From positions 310,001 to 374,000 of the forward strand of contig NZ_CP114289.2 of assembly GCF_027111315.2 (NCBI RefSeq): 64,000 nt of DNA, given 5' to 3'. The stretch comes from Flavobacterium limnophilum. Its GTDB lineage: Bacteria > Bacteroidota > Bacteroidia > Flavobacteriales > Flavobacteriaceae. A program made the position numbers and the translations under genes. Below, one piece after another: positions 9,636 through 19,232 of this stretch (the stretch's first letter is position 1; every line of letters starts with the position of its first letter). A model generated the notes under the pieces. The model saw only the letters and a list, made by a program, of their open reading frames with translations, searched no databases and was not told the origin of the DNA.

Positions 9636-10982
9636 ATGAAGAAATTTATTGAATCACTAATTAATGTTTGGAAAATAGAGGAACTAAAAAATAGAATCCT
9701 GATTACTTTGGGTATTCTTTTGGTTTATCGTTTTGGAGCACATGTTACGCTTCCTGGTATTGATGCTACACAATTGACTGGATTAGCCGGACAAACAAAA
9801 GAGGGAATTGGTTCAATTCTTGACATGTTTACTGGTGGTGCTTTTTCTAAAGCTTCAGTTTTTGCATTGGGTATCATGCCTTATATTTCTGCCTCGATTG
9901 TTGTTCAGTTAATGGGAATTGCGATTCCTTATTTGCAAAAACTTCAAAGCGATGGAGAAAGTGGCAGGAAAAAAATCAATCAAATTACTCGTTGGTTAAC
10001 AATTGGTATAACATTGGTTCAAGGACCTGGATACATTTACAATCTTTATAGAACATTGCCTAGTAATGCTTTCTTGTTAGGATTTAATTCTTTCGAATTC
10101 TTGTTTTCTTCAGTAGTTATTCTAGTTACAGGTACAATATTTGCCATGTGGTTAGGAGAAAAAATTACTGATAAAGGAATTGGTAACGGAATATCACTAT
10201 TAATTATGGTTGGTATTTTGGCTAGATTTCCACAAGCTTTCATTCAAGAATTTGCAGCAAGGGTTACCAATAATAACGGTGGTCCTATGTTGTTGGTTGT
10301 TGAAATTATTGTTTGGTTGTTAGTTATCATTTCTTGTATCTTGCTAGTAATGGCAGTTAGAAAGATCCCTGTACAGTATGCTCGTCGTACTACTTCTGGT
10401 GATTTTGAAAAAGATATGATGGGTGGTAACAGGCAATGGATTCCATTAAAATTAAATGCTTCTGGTGTTATGCCAATCATCTTTGCCCAGGCAATTATGT
10501 TTATTCCTGCAGCAGTAGCAGGATTGTCAAAATCAGATGCTTCACAATCAATCGTTGGTGCTTTTAGTAATATGTTCGGATTTTGGTATAATTTTGTTTT
10601 TGCAACTTTAATAGTTGTATTTACTTTCTTCTATACTGCAATCACTGTTCCTACTAACAAAATGTCTGATGATTTAAAAAGAAGTGGTGGTTTTATTCCA
10701 GGTGTTAGACCGGGAGTTGAAACCTCTGACTTTCTTGACAAAGTGATGTCTTTAATCACATTTCCAGGCTCTTTATTTCTTGCTTTGATAGCTGTGTTCC
10801 CAGCCATTGTAGTTAGTCTTATGGATGTACAACAATCTTGGGCAATGTTTTTTGGAGGAACGTCATTGATAATTATGGTTGGTGTCGCAATAGACACTAT
10901 TCAGCAAATCAATTCATACTTGTTGAATAAACATTATGATGGTCTAATGAAAAGTGGTAAAAATAGAAAAGCAGTAGCTTAA
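9636..10982 (+). CDS. secY: Protein translocase subunit SecY
   Basis: This 448-residue membrane protein forms the channel of the SecYEG translocon. The N-terminus ([20 protein letters not shown]) leads into the first of about ten hydrophobic segments. Conserved blocks include [14 protein letters not shown], the plug/TM3 region, and [16 protein letters not shown] in a cytosolic loop. It sits between rplO and infA, as in most bacteria, so the translocon is made with the ribosome. Length is slightly above the Escherichia coli protein. Confidence 0.98.
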   Translation: MKKFIESLINVWKIEELKNRILITLGILLVYRFGAHVTLPGIDATQLTGLAGQTKEGIGSILDMFTGGAFSKASVFALGIMPYISASIVVQLMGIAIPYLQKLQSDGESGRKKINQITRWLTIGITLVQGPGYIYNLYRTLPSNAFLLGFNSFEFLFSSVVILVTGTIFAMWLGEKITDKGIGNGISLLIMVGILARFPQAFIQEFAARVTNNNGGPMLLVVEIIVWLLVIISCILLVMAVRKIPVQYARRTTSGDFEKDMMGGNRQWIPLKLNASGVMPIIFAQAIMFIPAAVAGLSKSDASQSIVGAFSNMFGFWYNFVFATLIVVFTFFYTAITVPTNKMSDDLKRSGGFIPGVRPGVETSDFLDKVMSLITFPGSLFLALIAVFPAIVVSLMDVQQSWAMFFGGTSLIIMVGVAIDTIQQINSYLLNKHYDGLMKSGKNRKAVA

Positions 10983-10986
10983 TCTT

Positions 10987-11202
10987 ATGGCAAAACAATC
11001 AGCAATAGAACAAGACGGATCAATTATAGAAGCATTGTCAAATGCAATGTTCCGTGTTGAGTTAGAAAATGGACATATTGTAATTGCTCATATATCTGGA
11101 AAAATGCGTATGCATTACATCAAATTATTACCTGGTGATAAAGTGAAACTGGAAATGAGTCCTTATGATTTGTCAAAAGCAAGAATTACTTATAGATATT
11201 AA
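10987..11202 (+). CDS. infA: Translation initiation factor IF-1
   Basis: The 71-residue product is an OB-fold protein beginning [20 protein letters not shown] and ending [18 protein letters not shown], closely matching bacterial IF-1. IF-1 blocks the A site during initiation. It lies 4 bases after secY and 11 before rpmJ, the usual alpha-operon head in Bacteroidota. Confidence 0.98.
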   Translation: MAKQSAIEQDGSIIEALSNAMFRVELENGHIVIAHISGKMRMHYIKLLPGDKVKLEMSPYDLSKARITYRY

Positions 11203-11213
11203 AGATATTCAAA

Positions 11214-11330
11214 ATGAAAGTAAGAGCATCAGTTAAAAAAAGAAGTGCCGAGTGCAAGATTGTACGAAGAAAAGGCAGATTATACGTAATCAACAAAAAG
11301 AATCCTAGATTTAAACAAAGACAAGGATAG
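11214..11330 (+). CDS. rpmJ: 50S ribosomal protein L36, cysteine-poor form
   Basis: A 38-residue product reads [20 protein letters not shown] followed by [18 protein letters not shown], unmistakably L36. The zinc ribbon normally uses three Cys and one His; here only one Cys (in SAECK) remains, the other positions are Ser, Asn and Phe, so this is a zinc-independent form. The gene is very short and easily missed. It lies between infA and rpsM with gaps of 11 and 2 bases. Confidence 0.96.
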   Translation: MKVRASVKKRSAECKIVRRKGRLYVINKKNPRFKQRQG

Positions 11331-11332
11331 TT

Positions 11333-11707
11333 ATGGCAAGAATAGCAGGGGTAGACATCCCAAAAAACAAAAGAGGAGTTATCGCTTTAACCTATATCTT
11401 CGGAATTGGTAGAAGTAGAGCAGTTGAGATTTTAGAAAAAGCTCAAGTTAGCCAAGATACAAAAGTGCAAGATTGGAATGATGACGAAATCGGAGCAATT
11501 CGTGAAGCTGTTTCATTTTTCAAAATTGAAGGTGAACTACGTTCAGAAGTTTCCTTAAACATCAAACGTTTAATGGATATTGGATGTTATAGAGGTATCC
11601 GTCACAGATCTGGTCTTCCATTAAGAGGACAAAGAACTAAGAACAACTCTAGAACAAGAAAAGGTAAAAGAAAAACTGTTGCCAACAAGAAAAAAGCAAC
11701 TAAATAA
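11333..11707 (+). CDS. rpsM: 30S ribosomal protein S13
   Basis: The 124-residue product begins [20 protein letters not shown] and ends with the helix-turn [30 protein letters not shown] region of S13. The basic tail contacts P-site tRNA. Order rpmJ-rpsM-rpsK-rpsD-rpoA-rplQ is the classical alpha operon. Length is typical. Confidence 0.98.
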   Translation: MARIAGVDIPKNKRGVIALTYIFGIGRSRAVEILEKAQVSQDTKVQDWNDDEIGAIREAVSFFKIEGELRSEVSLNIKRLMDIGCYRGIRHRSGLPLRGQRTKNNSRTRKGKRKTVANKKKATK

Positions 11708-11715
11708 TAAGTAAT

Positions 11716-12099
11716 ATGGCTAAAGCAACAGCAAAAAAACGTAAAGTTATCGTTGAATCAACGGGTGAAGCTCATATTAGTGCCACTTTTAACAACATCA
11801 TCATTTCCTTGACAAACAAGAAAGGTGATGTTATTTCTTGGTCTTCAGCAGGTAAAATGGGTTTCAGAGGTTCTAAAAAGAACACTCCATACGCAGCTCA
11901 AATGGCAGCAGAAGATTGCAGTAAAGTAGCGTTAGAAGCAGGACTTAAAAAAGTAAAAGTTTATGTAAAAGGACCAGGAAACGGACGTGAGTCTGCTATC
12001 CGTTCTTTGCATAACGGTGGAATTGAAGTAACCGAAATCATCGACGTTACTCCAATGCCACACAACGGATGTCGTCCTCCAAAAAGACGTAGAGTTTAA
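11716..12099 (+). CDS. rpsK: 30S ribosomal protein S11
   Basis: The 127-residue product has [40 protein letters not shown] and the C-terminal [18 protein letters not shown], all diagnostic of S11. It forms part of the platform around the mRNA exit. It is followed by a 92-base gap that contains a candidate structured leader for rpsD. Confidence 0.98.
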   Translation: MAKATAKKRKVIVESTGEAHISATFNNIIISLTNKKGDVISWSSAGKMGFRGSKKNTPYAAQMAAEDCSKVALEAGLKKVKVYVKGPGNGRESAIRSLHNGGIEVTEIIDVTPMPHNGCRPPKRRRV

Positions 12100-12126
12100 T
12101 ACTCAAAACAATTTATAGTATAACCT

Positions 12127-12178
12127 AGATTGAACAACGATTATCGAAGGATAAGACCTGAATTCATAATCTCAATCT
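12127..12178 (+). promoter_or_regulatory. Candidate structured leader upstream of rpsD
   Basis: Two adjacent complementary arms fold this stretch. AGATTGA (12127-12133) pairs with TCAATCT (12172-12178), and GATTAT (12139-12144) pairs with ATAATC (12166-12171). The right-hand arms abut, so the helices can stack with only a five-base bulge on the left. A competing TTATC/GATAA hairpin (12141-12145 with 12150-12154) is also possible. The fold ends 13 bases before the rpsD ATG. S4 regulates the alpha operon in several bacteria, and leader motifs upstream of S4 genes in Bacteroidota have, as I recall, been proposed; a match was not verified. Confidence 0.5.
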
Positions 12179-12191
12179 TAAACAAATTAAA

Positions 12192-12797
12192 ATGGCAAGA
12201 TATACTGGTCCAAGTACAAGAATCGCACGTAAATTCGGCGAAGCAATTTTCGGAGACGACAAAGCTTTCGAAAAAAGAAATTACCCTCCTGGACAACACG
12301 GGATGGCTAAAAAAAGAGGAAAAAAATCTGAGTATGCTGTCCAGTTAATGGAAAAGCAAAAAGCTAAATATTCTTATGGAATTTTAGAAAAACAATTCAG
12401 AAATTTATTCGAAAAAGCATCAGCTACTAAAGGTGTTACTGGTGAAGTTTTATTACAATTGTGTGAAGCAAGATTAGATAACGTAGTTTATAGAATGGGT
12501 ATTGCTCCTTCTAGAAGAGGTGCACGTCAAATCGTATCTCACCGTCATATTACTGTTAATGGTGAAAATGTAAATATTCCTTCTTACCACCTTAAGCCTG
12601 GTGATAAAGTTGCTGTTCGTGAAAAATCTAAATCATTAGAAGCTATCGAACGTTCTTTATCAAATTCAAGTCATGTTTATGAATGGATTACATGGAACAA
12701 TGAATTAAAAGAAGGTACTTTCGTTTCTGTGCCAGCTAGACTTCAAATTCCAGAAAACATTAAAGAACAATTAATCGTAGAGTTGTACAACAAATAA
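12192..12797 (+). CDS. rpsD: 30S ribosomal protein S4, zinc-free type
   Basis: The 201-residue product begins [20 protein letters not shown] and has the S4 RNA-binding domain ([34 protein letters not shown]). The N-terminal zinc-binding cysteines of some S4 proteins are missing, as is common in Bacteroidota. S4 is a primary 16S assembly protein and, elsewhere, a translational repressor of its operon. The 92-base gap before it holds a likely RNA structure. Confidence 0.98.
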   Translation: MARYTGPSTRIARKFGEAIFGDDKAFEKRNYPPGQHGMAKKRGKKSEYAVQLMEKQKAKYSYGILEKQFRNLFEKASATKGVTGEVLLQLCEARLDNVVYRMGIAPSRRGARQIVSHRHITVNGENVNIPSYHLKPGDKVAVREKSKSLEAIERSLSNSSHVYEWITWNNELKEGTFVSVPARLQIPENIKEQLIVELYNK

Positions 12798-12818
12798 TAA
12801 TTGACTTAGTCGAAATTT

Positions 12819-13811
12819 ATGGCAATATTTAATTTTCAGAAGCCCGATAAAGTTATCATGATCGATTCAACCGATTTTGAAGGTAAATTCGAATTTAGAC
12901 CTTTGGAACCTGGTTATGGATTGACGGTTGGTAACGCACTTAGAAGAGTTTTGCTTTCAGCATTAGAAGGTTATGCAATCACGTCGGTTCGCATCGAAGG
13001 TGTAGATCATGAGTTTTCTACTATCTCAGGAGTTGTTGAAGACGTTACCGAAATTATTCTTAATCTTAAACAAGTACGTTTCAAACGTCAAATCGAAGAT
13101 ATAGATAATGAATCAGTTACTATTTCGGTTACTGGTAAAGATCAATTGACAGCCGGTGATTTCCAGAAATTTATTTCAGGTTTCCAAGTTTTGAATCCAG
13201 AACTTGTTATCTGTAATTTAGATCCTAAAATCAAACTACATTTCGACTTAACAATCGAAAAAGGTAGAGGATATGTTCCTGCTGAAGAGAACAAAAAACA
13301 AAATGCTGCAATTGGAACTATATTTACTGACTCTATTTTTACTCCGGTAAAAAATGTTAAGTATGCTATTGAAAACTTCCGTGTAGAGCAAAAAACAGAT
13401 TACGAAAAATTAGTTTTTGAAATTAAAACTGATGGTTCAATCAATCCAAAAGATGCCCTTACTGAAGCTGCCAAAGTTTTGATTCACCATTTCATGTTGT
13501 TTTCTGACGAAAGAATTACACTTGAGGCTGACGAAATCGCACAAACAGAATCTTATGACGAAGAGTCATTGCACATGAGACAATTGCTTAAAACCAAACT
13601 TGTTGATATGGATCTTTCTGTTAGAGCATTAAATTGCTTAAAAGCGGCTGAAGTTGACACACTTGGAGATTTAGTATCTTTCAATAAAAATGACCTAATG
13701 AAATTCCGTAATTTTGGTAAAAAATCTTTAACTGAACTAGATGAACTAGTGGCAATTAAAAATTTGAACTTCGGAATGGATTTAGCAAAATACAAACTAG
13801 ATAAAGAATAA
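12819..13811 (+). CDS. rpoA: DNA-directed RNA polymerase subunit alpha
   Basis: The 330-residue product has the N-terminal assembly domain ([40 protein letters not shown]) and, from about residue 262, the C-terminal DNA-binding domain with [20 protein letters not shown] and [13 protein letters not shown]. It scaffolds RNA polymerase and contacts UP elements and activators. It is followed by rplQ after a short gap containing a small hairpin. Confidence 0.98.
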   Translation: MAIFNFQKPDKVIMIDSTDFEGKFEFRPLEPGYGLTVGNALRRVLLSALEGYAITSVRIEGVDHEFSTISGVVEDVTEIILNLKQVRFKRQIEDIDNESVTISVTGKDQLTAGDFQKFISGFQVLNPELVICNLDPKIKLHFDLTIEKGRGYVPAEENKKQNAAIGTIFTDSIFTPVKNVKYAIENFRVEQKTDYEKLVFEIKTDGSINPKDALTEAAKVLIHHFMLFSDERITLEADEIAQTESYDEESLHMRQLLKTKLVDMDLSVRALNCLKAAEVDTLGDLVSFNKNDLMKFRNFGKKSLTELDELVAIKNLNFGMDLAKYKLDKE

Positions 13812-13813
13812 TC

Positions 13814-13831
13814 TAAACCTTCAAAGGTTTA
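13814..13831 (+). promoter_or_regulatory. Short hairpin between rpoA and rplQ
   Basis: TAAACCTT (13814-13821) and AAGGTTTA (13824-13831) are perfectly complementary with a two-base centre. There is no T run after it, so it is not a terminator. It may be an RNA processing or stability site that sets the rplQ level relative to rpoA. The role is inferred from position only. Confidence 0.35.
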
Positions 13832-13844
13832 AATTTACATAGCA

Positions 13845-14354
13845 ATGAGACACGGAAAAAAATTCAATCACTTAAGCAGACAGACTGCACATAGAAGTTC
13901 TATGTTGGCTAATATGGCTTGTTCTCTTATCGAGCACAAACGTATTAACACTACTGTTGCTAAGGCAAAAGCGCTTAAACAATTTGTTGAGCCATTAATA
14001 ACAAAATCTAAAGCTGACACGACTCACAACCGTCGTATCGTTTTTGGATACTTACGTAGCAAATATGCCGTAACTGACTTGTTCAGGGACGTAGCTGCCA
14101 AAGTGGGTGACCGTCCAGGTGGATACACTCGTATCATTAAAGTTGGAAATCGTTTAGGAGATAATGCTGATATGGCAATGATCGAATTGGTAGATTTCAA
14201 TGAACTTTACAACGGAGGTAAAAAAGAAGTTAAAAAAGCAAAAAGCCGTCGTGGTGGCAAAGCCAAGAAAGCAGATGAAGCTGTTGCAGCTCCAGTTGCC
14301 GAAACAGAAGCTCCTGCTGCTGAACCTGAAACTTCATCAGAGGCTGCCGAATAA
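13845..14354 (+). CDS. rplQ: 50S ribosomal protein L17 with extended acidic tail
   Basis: The first 115 or so residues are a normal L17 ([20 protein letters not shown], then [20 protein letters not shown]). The product is 169 residues because of a low-complexity C-terminal extension: first basic ([17 protein letters not shown]), then rich in Ala, Glu and Pro. Such tails occur in other Bacteroidota L17 proteins. This is the last gene of the ribosomal cluster; a terminator follows at 14383-14417. Confidence 0.97.
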   Translation: MRHGKKFNHLSRQTAHRSSMLANMACSLIEHKRINTTVAKAKALKQFVEPLITKSKADTTHNRRIVFGYLRSKYAVTDLFRDVAAKVGDRPGGYTRIIKVGNRLGDNADMAMIELVDFNELYNGGKKEVKKAKSRRGGKAKKADEAVAAPVAETEAPAAEPETSSEAAE

Positions 14355-14382
14355 TTATGAAGATAATCATTCAATAAAAATT

Positions 14383-14417
14383 AAGGATAAACTTTTGTTA
14401 GTTTGTCCTTTTTTTTT
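14383..14417 (+). terminator. Rho-independent terminator after rplQ
   Basis: AAGGATAAAC (14383-14392) pairs with GTTTGTCCTT (14401-14410), with one non-Watson-Crick G-U-type position, across an eight-base loop and runs into a stretch of nine Ts. This is the expected end of the large ribosomal transcript. Confidence 0.85.
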
Positions 14418-14522
14418 GATTTTTTGGGGCGAAAATATTCTGTTTTCAATACATTTTTTACGGATTAAAAATTTTGATATCCATAAGAAATGCTTCAAAA
14501 AAATATAAATTTTAAAAAAACG

Positions 14523-14553
14523 TTGCATCCACTGTTTTAAAAAATTAAATTTG
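14523..14553 (+). promoter_or_regulatory. Promoter for carA
   Basis: TTG at 14523-14525 and TAAATTTG at 14546-14553 are spaced by exactly 20 bases, a full Bacteroidota consensus. The expected leader before the carA ATG at 14629 is about 70 bases. No obvious pyrimidine-responsive element was recognised in it. Confidence 0.75.
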
Positions 14554-14628
14554 CAAAATATTTAACTACTGATGAAACGAAGCATTGTGAAGTTCCAAGA
14601 GACCATTAAAAAACAATAACTACGACGA

Positions 14629-15729
14629 ATGAAATACACAACACGAAAAAGCGCCATACTCTTATTAAGCGACGGAACTATATTCCACGGAAAATCTATA
14701 GGAATTTCAGGGACTACTTTTGGTGAAGTATGCTTTAATACTGGAATGACGGGGTATCAAGAAATATTCACCGATCCTTCTTATTTTGGACAAATTATGG
14801 TGGCCACCAATGCCCACATTGGGAACTACGGAGTAAATGACAAAGAAATCGAATCTGACAGCATTAAAATTGCTGGATTGGTTTGTAAAAATTTCAGTTT
14901 CAATTATTCTCGTGAAGACGCTTCAGGAAGTTTGGAAGACTATTTTACAAAACAAAACTTAATCTGCATTTCTGATGTTGACACGCGCGGATTGGTGAGC
15001 TACATTCGCGACAATGGAGCGATGAACTCGGTAATTTGTACTGACGGAACGCCAATTGAAGAACTAAAAGCAGCTTTGGCTAAAGTGCCGGATATGAAAG
15101 GATTGGAATTGGCTTCCAAAGTTTCTACCAAAGAACCTTATTTCTTTGGTGATGAAAATGCAAGTTATAAAATCTCTGCTTTGGATTTGGGAATCAAAAC
15201 CAATATTCTTCGCAACCTTGCCAAAAGAGATTGTTACATCAAAGTTTTTCCATACGATTCTACATATTCTGAATTGGCGGCATTCAATCCAGATGGTTTT
15301 TTCTTGTCGAACGGACCAGGGGATCCAGAGCCACTTACTGGTGTGATTGAAGTTGCCAAAGAAATTTTGGCAAACGACAAGCCTTTATTTGGTATTTGTT
15401 TAGGGCATCAAATTATTGGTTTAGCAAATGGAATTTCCACTTATAAAATGTTCAACGGACATAGAGGAATCAACCATCCAGTTAAAAATATCATTACCGG
15501 AAAAGGAGAAATCACTTCTCAAAACCACGGTTTTGCCGTAAACAAAGAAGAGTTGGACAATAATCCTGACATAGAAATCACGCATCTTCATTTGAATGAC
15601 GGTACTGTGGCGGGAATGCGAATGAAAGAGAAAAACTGTTTCTCTGTTCAATACCACCCAGAAGCAAGTCCTGGACCACACGATTCGTCTTATTTGTTTG
15701 ATCAATTTATTGAAAACATAAAAAAATAA
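14629..15729 (+). CDS. carA: Carbamoyl-phosphate synthase small subunit
   Basis: This 366-residue glutaminase subunit releases ammonia from glutamine for the CarB synthase, feeding pyrimidine and arginine synthesis. The N-terminal CPSase small-chain domain (GTTFGEVCFNTGMTGYQEIF TDPSYFGQ) is followed by a class I amidotransferase domain. The catalytic triad is visible: Cys in LFGICLGHQIIG (about residue 257) and His/Glu in QYHPEASPGPHD. carB is not next to it, so the subunits are encoded apart, at least within this window. It has its own promoter and terminator. Confidence 0.97.
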   Translation: MKYTTRKSAILLLSDGTIFHGKSIGISGTTFGEVCFNTGMTGYQEIFTDPSYFGQIMVATNAHIGNYGVNDKEIESDSIKIAGLVCKNFSFNYSREDASGSLEDYFTKQNLICISDVDTRGLVSYIRDNGAMNSVICTDGTPIEELKAALAKVPDMKGLELASKVSTKEPYFFGDENASYKISALDLGIKTNILRNLAKRDCYIKVFPYDSTYSELAAFNPDGFFLSNGPGDPEPLTGVIEVAKEILANDKPLFGICLGHQIIGLANGISTYKMFNGHRGINHPVKNIITGKGEITSQNHGFAVNKEELDNNPDIEITHLHLNDGTVAGMRMKEKNCFSVQYHPEASPGPHDSSYLFDQFIENIKK

Positions 15730-15757
15730 ACTCCTCTATGGATGTTTGTTCGAATAC

Positions 15758-15788
15758 AAAGCTGTCAATTTTTGGCGGCTTTTTTTTA
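15758..15788 (+). terminator. Terminator after carA
   Basis: AAAGCTGTC (15758-15766) and GGCGGCTTT (15774-15782) form a nine-pair stem with two G-U pairs, followed by a run of Ts. On the minus strand the same region overlaps the end of the convergent frameshifted gene. Confidence 0.65.
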
Positions 15789-16507
15789 TTCACTTTTTTT
15801 GACAGAGGTAAGTTTTTTGAATTCTTCATTTTTGGAAAACAAAAAATCCATTAAAGTTAACGGGTTACTGTTGTTCTCTAAAATTGTTTTTGATTTAGGG
15901 TCAGCATCACAAAATTCTAGAAAAAGGGCTGCTTCATCAGGTTTTAATTGTAATGTTTTGTTGAAATAATCTTGGGTACAAGACGCTGTGGCCAATTCTT
16001 TAAATTTAATTTCTTTCGTTTTTTTTCGATTGCCTGATAAATTTATAATCATTCCTATGCCATTTTCTATAGTTCCATCATAAACGCCATATGGTTTTGG
16101 GTTTTTTGCAGCTTTTTCAATATTTAATTGGCTAGCAATATTTTTATCAAATTTTATTTTTGGAAATGCTGTTTTTGTGACCACAACAACTTCTTCAAGT
16201 TCCTCTGGCTTTTGTGTCAGTAAAATTATAAAACTGTTTTTGTCAAGAAACTCTTTATCTAATAAAACCCTTTTGTAATCATACTTTTTTGAAATAAAAA
16301 CAAGCATGTCTTCGGCTTTTGCCAAAATTGAAAATTCGCCATTGCTATTGGTGATTGTGTTTTTTTCGGAAACTAAATTGACGACTTCAATGCCTTGGAT
16401 TGTGGTAGGTTATCACATAAAACTTTCCCTTTTATAGGCTTTTCGGTTTGCGAAAATCCAAATTGCGAAATAAATAAAAGTATGGGAATAAATTTGCTAG
16501 CTTTCAT
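15786..16507 (-). pseudogene. Secreted carboxypeptidase-regulatory-like protein, frameshifted
   Basis: A start at 16507 gives a clear signal peptide (MKASKFIPILLFISQFGFSQ) and the beginning of a beta-sandwich domain of the kind found in TonB-linked proteins (TEKPIKGKVLCDN). The frame then meets a stop near 16378. Shifting frame near 16400-16412 restores a continuous protein (IQGIEVVNLVSEKNTITNSN GEFSILAKAEDMLVF) that runs to the stop at 15786. Together this makes about 240 residues. The single-base loss could be a true mutation or a sequencing error. The C-terminal part resembles flavobacterial proteins of unknown function. It converges on carA. Confidence 0.75.
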
Positions 16508-16693
16508 TATTTGGAATTAGTTGATTGTAAAACTATCTGAATTATTTCGAAATTCAGCTAGAAATGTCTATAAAGTTTTGTTAATACTCCTACGGAAACT
16601 TGTATTATGTGATTGAATTGTTATTTTTGTTTTTCAACAACTTTGGAAAGAAATTGTTGCGGTCAACAGTGCTTTATCTTGATTCTTAAAGCG

Positions 16694-16701
16694 TATATTT
16701 G
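16694..16701 (+). promoter_or_regulatory. Possible -7 element before the SurA-like gene
   Basis: TATATTTG matches TAnnTTTG about 85-105 bases upstream of the candidate start codons. No TTG lies 17-23 bases further upstream, so the call is weak. Confidence 0.3.
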
Positions 16702-16785
16702 GTCAAAATTTATCAGGTATACAAAATTGAATCTGATCTTAGTTTTATGTGTAATTTATAATTAAAATAAAATATCAAAAAAATA

Positions 16786-18216
16786 ATGCTTTTAAAATCA
16801 AGACGAATGAAATCCATTAATAATAAAATTGCACTTGCTTTTCTTTTACTATTTTCAAGCGGTATCGCCATAGCTCAAGAAGTAATCAAGGAAACTGCAG
16901 TTGATACCATTAAAAAAACCAATACAGGGCAAAAGCAAAAAATTGATGGAGTAATTGCAAAAGTGGGTGATTACATTATTTTGGATTCGGACATTGACAA
17001 ATCATACTTGGAGATTTCAAGTCAAGGCGGTTCCATAAAAGACATTACGAGATGCCAAATGTTGGGGAAATTAATGGAAGATAAATTGTATGCCCACCAA
17101 GCCGTGCAGGATAGTTTGAAGGTTACCGATTCTGAGGTGAAATCCTTGATGGAAGAGCGATTGAACTATATGGTGGAACAAATTGGTTCTATGGAGAAGG
17201 TGGTAAAATATTATAAGAAAAGCTCTGAAGAGGATTTTAGAACTTATTTCTTTGATATTTTGAAAGAACAAAAATTGACTTCTGAAATGCAGAAGAAAAT
17301 CATTGACGGTGTTGAAATAACACCGGAAGAAGTTCGTAATTTTTTCAAAAAAATTCCTGTAGCTGATCTTCCTGTTTTTGGAGCCGAGATGGAAGTTGCG
17401 CAAATTGTCGTTACTCCAAAAGTATCGGATGCCGAGAAGCAAAAAGTAATCAACAAGTTGAAAGAATTCAAAAAAGAAATTCAAGAAGGAGGTTCCAGTT
17501 TTGCCACAAAAGCGGTTTTGTATTCCCAAGATCCGGGTTCTAGAGCTACAGGAGGTTATTATAAAATGAATCGAAAAACACAATTTGTAAAAGAATTCAA
17601 GGAAGTGGCATTTAGCCTTGCCGAGGGTGAAATATCCGAGCCTTTTGAAACAGATTTTGGTTTTCATATTATTTATGTTGAAAAGATCAAAGGACAGGAT
17701 GTTGAATTGCGTCATATATTATTGATACCAGCAGTAACATCCGAAGATTTAAAGGCTGCCAAAGAAAAAATAACCTTGATTAGAAAAAGAATAGAAGACA
17801 AGGAAATTACTTTTGCCGAAGCTGCAAAAACAATGTCGGACGAAAAAGAAACCAGGGCAAACGGTGGAGCTTTAATCAATCCAAGAACCCAAGACACCCG
17901 TTTCGAATTGACAAAAATGGAGCCTACTTTGTACGGTCAGATTTCAAATTTAAAAGAAAATGAAATTTCATTGCCAATATTGGATGAAGACCAATCAGGA
18001 AAGAAAAAGTACAAGTTGATTACCGTTACCAATAGAATAGAAGATCATACAGCTGATTACGCCAAGGATTATACCAAAATAAAAGATTTGGCATTGAAAG
18101 AAAAGCAAATAAAAGCTATCGGGAAATGGTTTGACGATAAAATTAAAGATACTTACATTAAAGTTATCGGAGAGTACAGAGATTGTGCTTTTACAAACAA
18201 TTGGCTTAAGAAGTAG
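16786..18216 (+). CDS. SurA-like periplasmic peptidyl-prolyl isomerase/chaperone
   Basis: The product is 476 residues from 16786, or 469 from the ATG at 16807 (MKSINNKIALAFLLLFSSGI AIAQ), which begins directly with the signal peptide and is probably the real start. An N-terminal SurA-like segment (IDGVIAKVGDYIILDSDIDK) precedes two parvulin-type PpiC domains at about residues 198-298 (EVAQIVVTPKVS to DFGFHIIYVEK) and 303-420 (VELRHILLIPAVTSED onward). In Gram-negatives such proteins help outer-membrane proteins fold. It is followed by a MoxR ATPase, an arrangement common in Flavobacteriia. Identity as a parvulin chaperone is secure; strict SurA orthology is inferred. Confidence 0.9.
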   Translation: MLLKSRRMKSINNKIALAFLLLFSSGIAIAQEVIKETAVDTIKKTNTGQKQKIDGVIAKVGDYIILDSDIDKSYLEISSQGGSIKDITRCQMLGKLMEDKLYAHQAVQDSLKVTDSEVKSLMEERLNYMVEQIGSMEKVVKYYKKSSEEDFRTYFFDILKEQKLTSEMQKKIIDGVEITPEEVRNFFKKIPVADLPVFGAEMEVAQIVVTPKVSDAEKQKVINKLKEFKKEIQEGGSSFATKAVLYSQDPGSRATGGYYKMNRKTQFVKEFKEVAFSLAEGEISEPFETDFGFHIIYVEKIKGQDVELRHILLIPAVTSEDLKAAKEKITLIRKRIEDKEITFAEAAKTMSDEKETRANGGALINPRTQDTRFELTKMEPTLYGQISNLKENEISLPILDEDQSGKKKYKLITVTNRIEDHTADYAKDYTKIKDLALKEKQIKAIGKWFDDKIKDTYIKVIGEYRDCAFTNNWLKK

Positions 18217-18277
18217 TATTAAGATACGAGTATTAAGTATCAAGATTACTTCCAACTTCTAACTTCTAACCTCTTAA
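18215..18277. repeat. Repeat motif of the TATTAAG...GTATTAAGTAT and CTTCTAACTT kind
   Basis: The spacer between the SurA-like gene and moxR consists of two short motifs that recur in this window. The first (AGTATTAAGATACGAGTATT and its continuation) returns in both orientations around 29044-29162. The second, repeated CTTCCAACTTCTAACTTCTA-like sequence, returns in expanded form at 51557-51728. They look like dispersed low-complexity repeats in intergenic DNA. Confidence 0.6.
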
Positions 18278-18278
18278 T

Positions 18279-19232
18279 ATGTCAGACGTAGCTGCAATAC
18301 ATAACTTGGTTCAAAAAAGGAATGAGCTAAAAAGTGAAATCGCCAAAATTATCGTGGGTCAAGATGCGGTGGTAGATCAAATCCTGCTCTGTATTTTTTC
18401 TGGTGGACACGCACTTTTGGTGGGAGTTCCTGGACTTGCAAAAACTTTGATGGTGAACACGCTGGCGCAGGCACTTGGGTTGGATTTTAAAAGAATCCAG
18501 TTTACCCCTGATTTGATGCCTTCGGATATTTTGGGAAGTGAAATATTGGATGAAAATCGCCAATTCAAATTCATAAAAGGGCCTATTTTTTCGAATATTA
18601 TTCTGGCTGACGAGATCAACAGAACACCTCCAAAAACCCAAGCGGCTTTGCTTGAAGCGATGCAGGAACGTTCGGTTACTATAGCTGGTCATAATTATAA
18701 ATTAGATTTGCCTTATTTTGTATTGGCTACCCAAAATCCGATTGAGCAAGAAGGAACTTATCCTTTGCCAGAAGCTCAATTAGATCGGTTTATGTTTGCT
18801 ATCAAACTGGATTACCCATCTTTTGAGGAGGAAGTTCAAGTGGTTAAAAGAACTACTGCCGATTTGAATTCCAAAATAAATCCGTTGTTTACATCCCAAG
18901 AAATAATTGATTTCCAACATTTGATTCGTAGAATTCCTGTAGCTGATAATGTTATAGAATATGCGGTTACTTTGGTCAGTAAAACACGTCCTGATAATGC
19001 TTTGTCCAACGAATTTGTAAAAAATTATTTGGATTGGGGAGCAGGACCAAGAGCATCCCAAAATTTAATTTTGGCAGCCAAAGCCAATGCAGCTTTCAAT
19101 GGAAAATTCTCTCCTGATATCGAAGACGTGAAAGCCGTTGCTACAGGAATCCTTCGTCACCGAATCATCAAAAACTACAAAGCCGATGCTGAAGGAATTA
19201 CCGAAGAAATGATTATTGACAAGTTAATTTAA
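18279..19232 (+). CDS. MoxR-family AAA+ ATPase
   Basis: The 317-residue product has the Walker A motif GVPGLAKT, the Walker B region IILADEINRTPPKTQAALLE and sensor/arginine-finger blocks LATQNPIEQEGTYPLPEAQL DRF, all typical of MoxR ATPases. These act as chaperones that mature or insert metal cofactors into partner proteins, often with VWA-domain proteins. The usual DUF58/VWA partners are not adjacent; the neighbours are a SurA-like foldase and acnB. Substrate is therefore unknown. Confidence 0.95.
   Translation: MSDVAAIHNLVQKRNELKSEIAKIIVGQDAVVDQILLCIFSGGHALLVGVPGLAKTLMVNTLAQALGLDFKRIQFTPDLMPSDILGSEILDENRQFKFIKGPIFSNIILADEINRTPPKTQAALLEAMQERSVTIAGHNYKLDLPYFVLATQNPIEQEGTYPLPEAQLDRFMFAIKLDYPSFEEEVQVVKRTTADLNSKINPLFTSQEIIDFQHLIRRIPVADNVIEYAVTLVSKTRPDNALSNEFVKNYLDWGAGPRASQNLILAAKANAAFNGKFSPDIEDVKAVATGILRHRIIKNYKADAEGITEEMIIDKLI

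Noticed and set aside
12130-12348. Plus-strand open frame overlapping rpsD
   Set aside because: It overlaps rpsD in another frame and has no family features; the region before rpsD is better explained as a leader.
14200-14508. Plus-strand frame running out of rplQ
   Set aside because: A shadow of the low-complexity rplQ tail continuing through the terminator.
17071-17715. Minus-strand open frame of 214 residues inside the SurA-like gene
   Set aside because: Antisense to a conserved protein; Phe-rich composition is typical of shadow frames.
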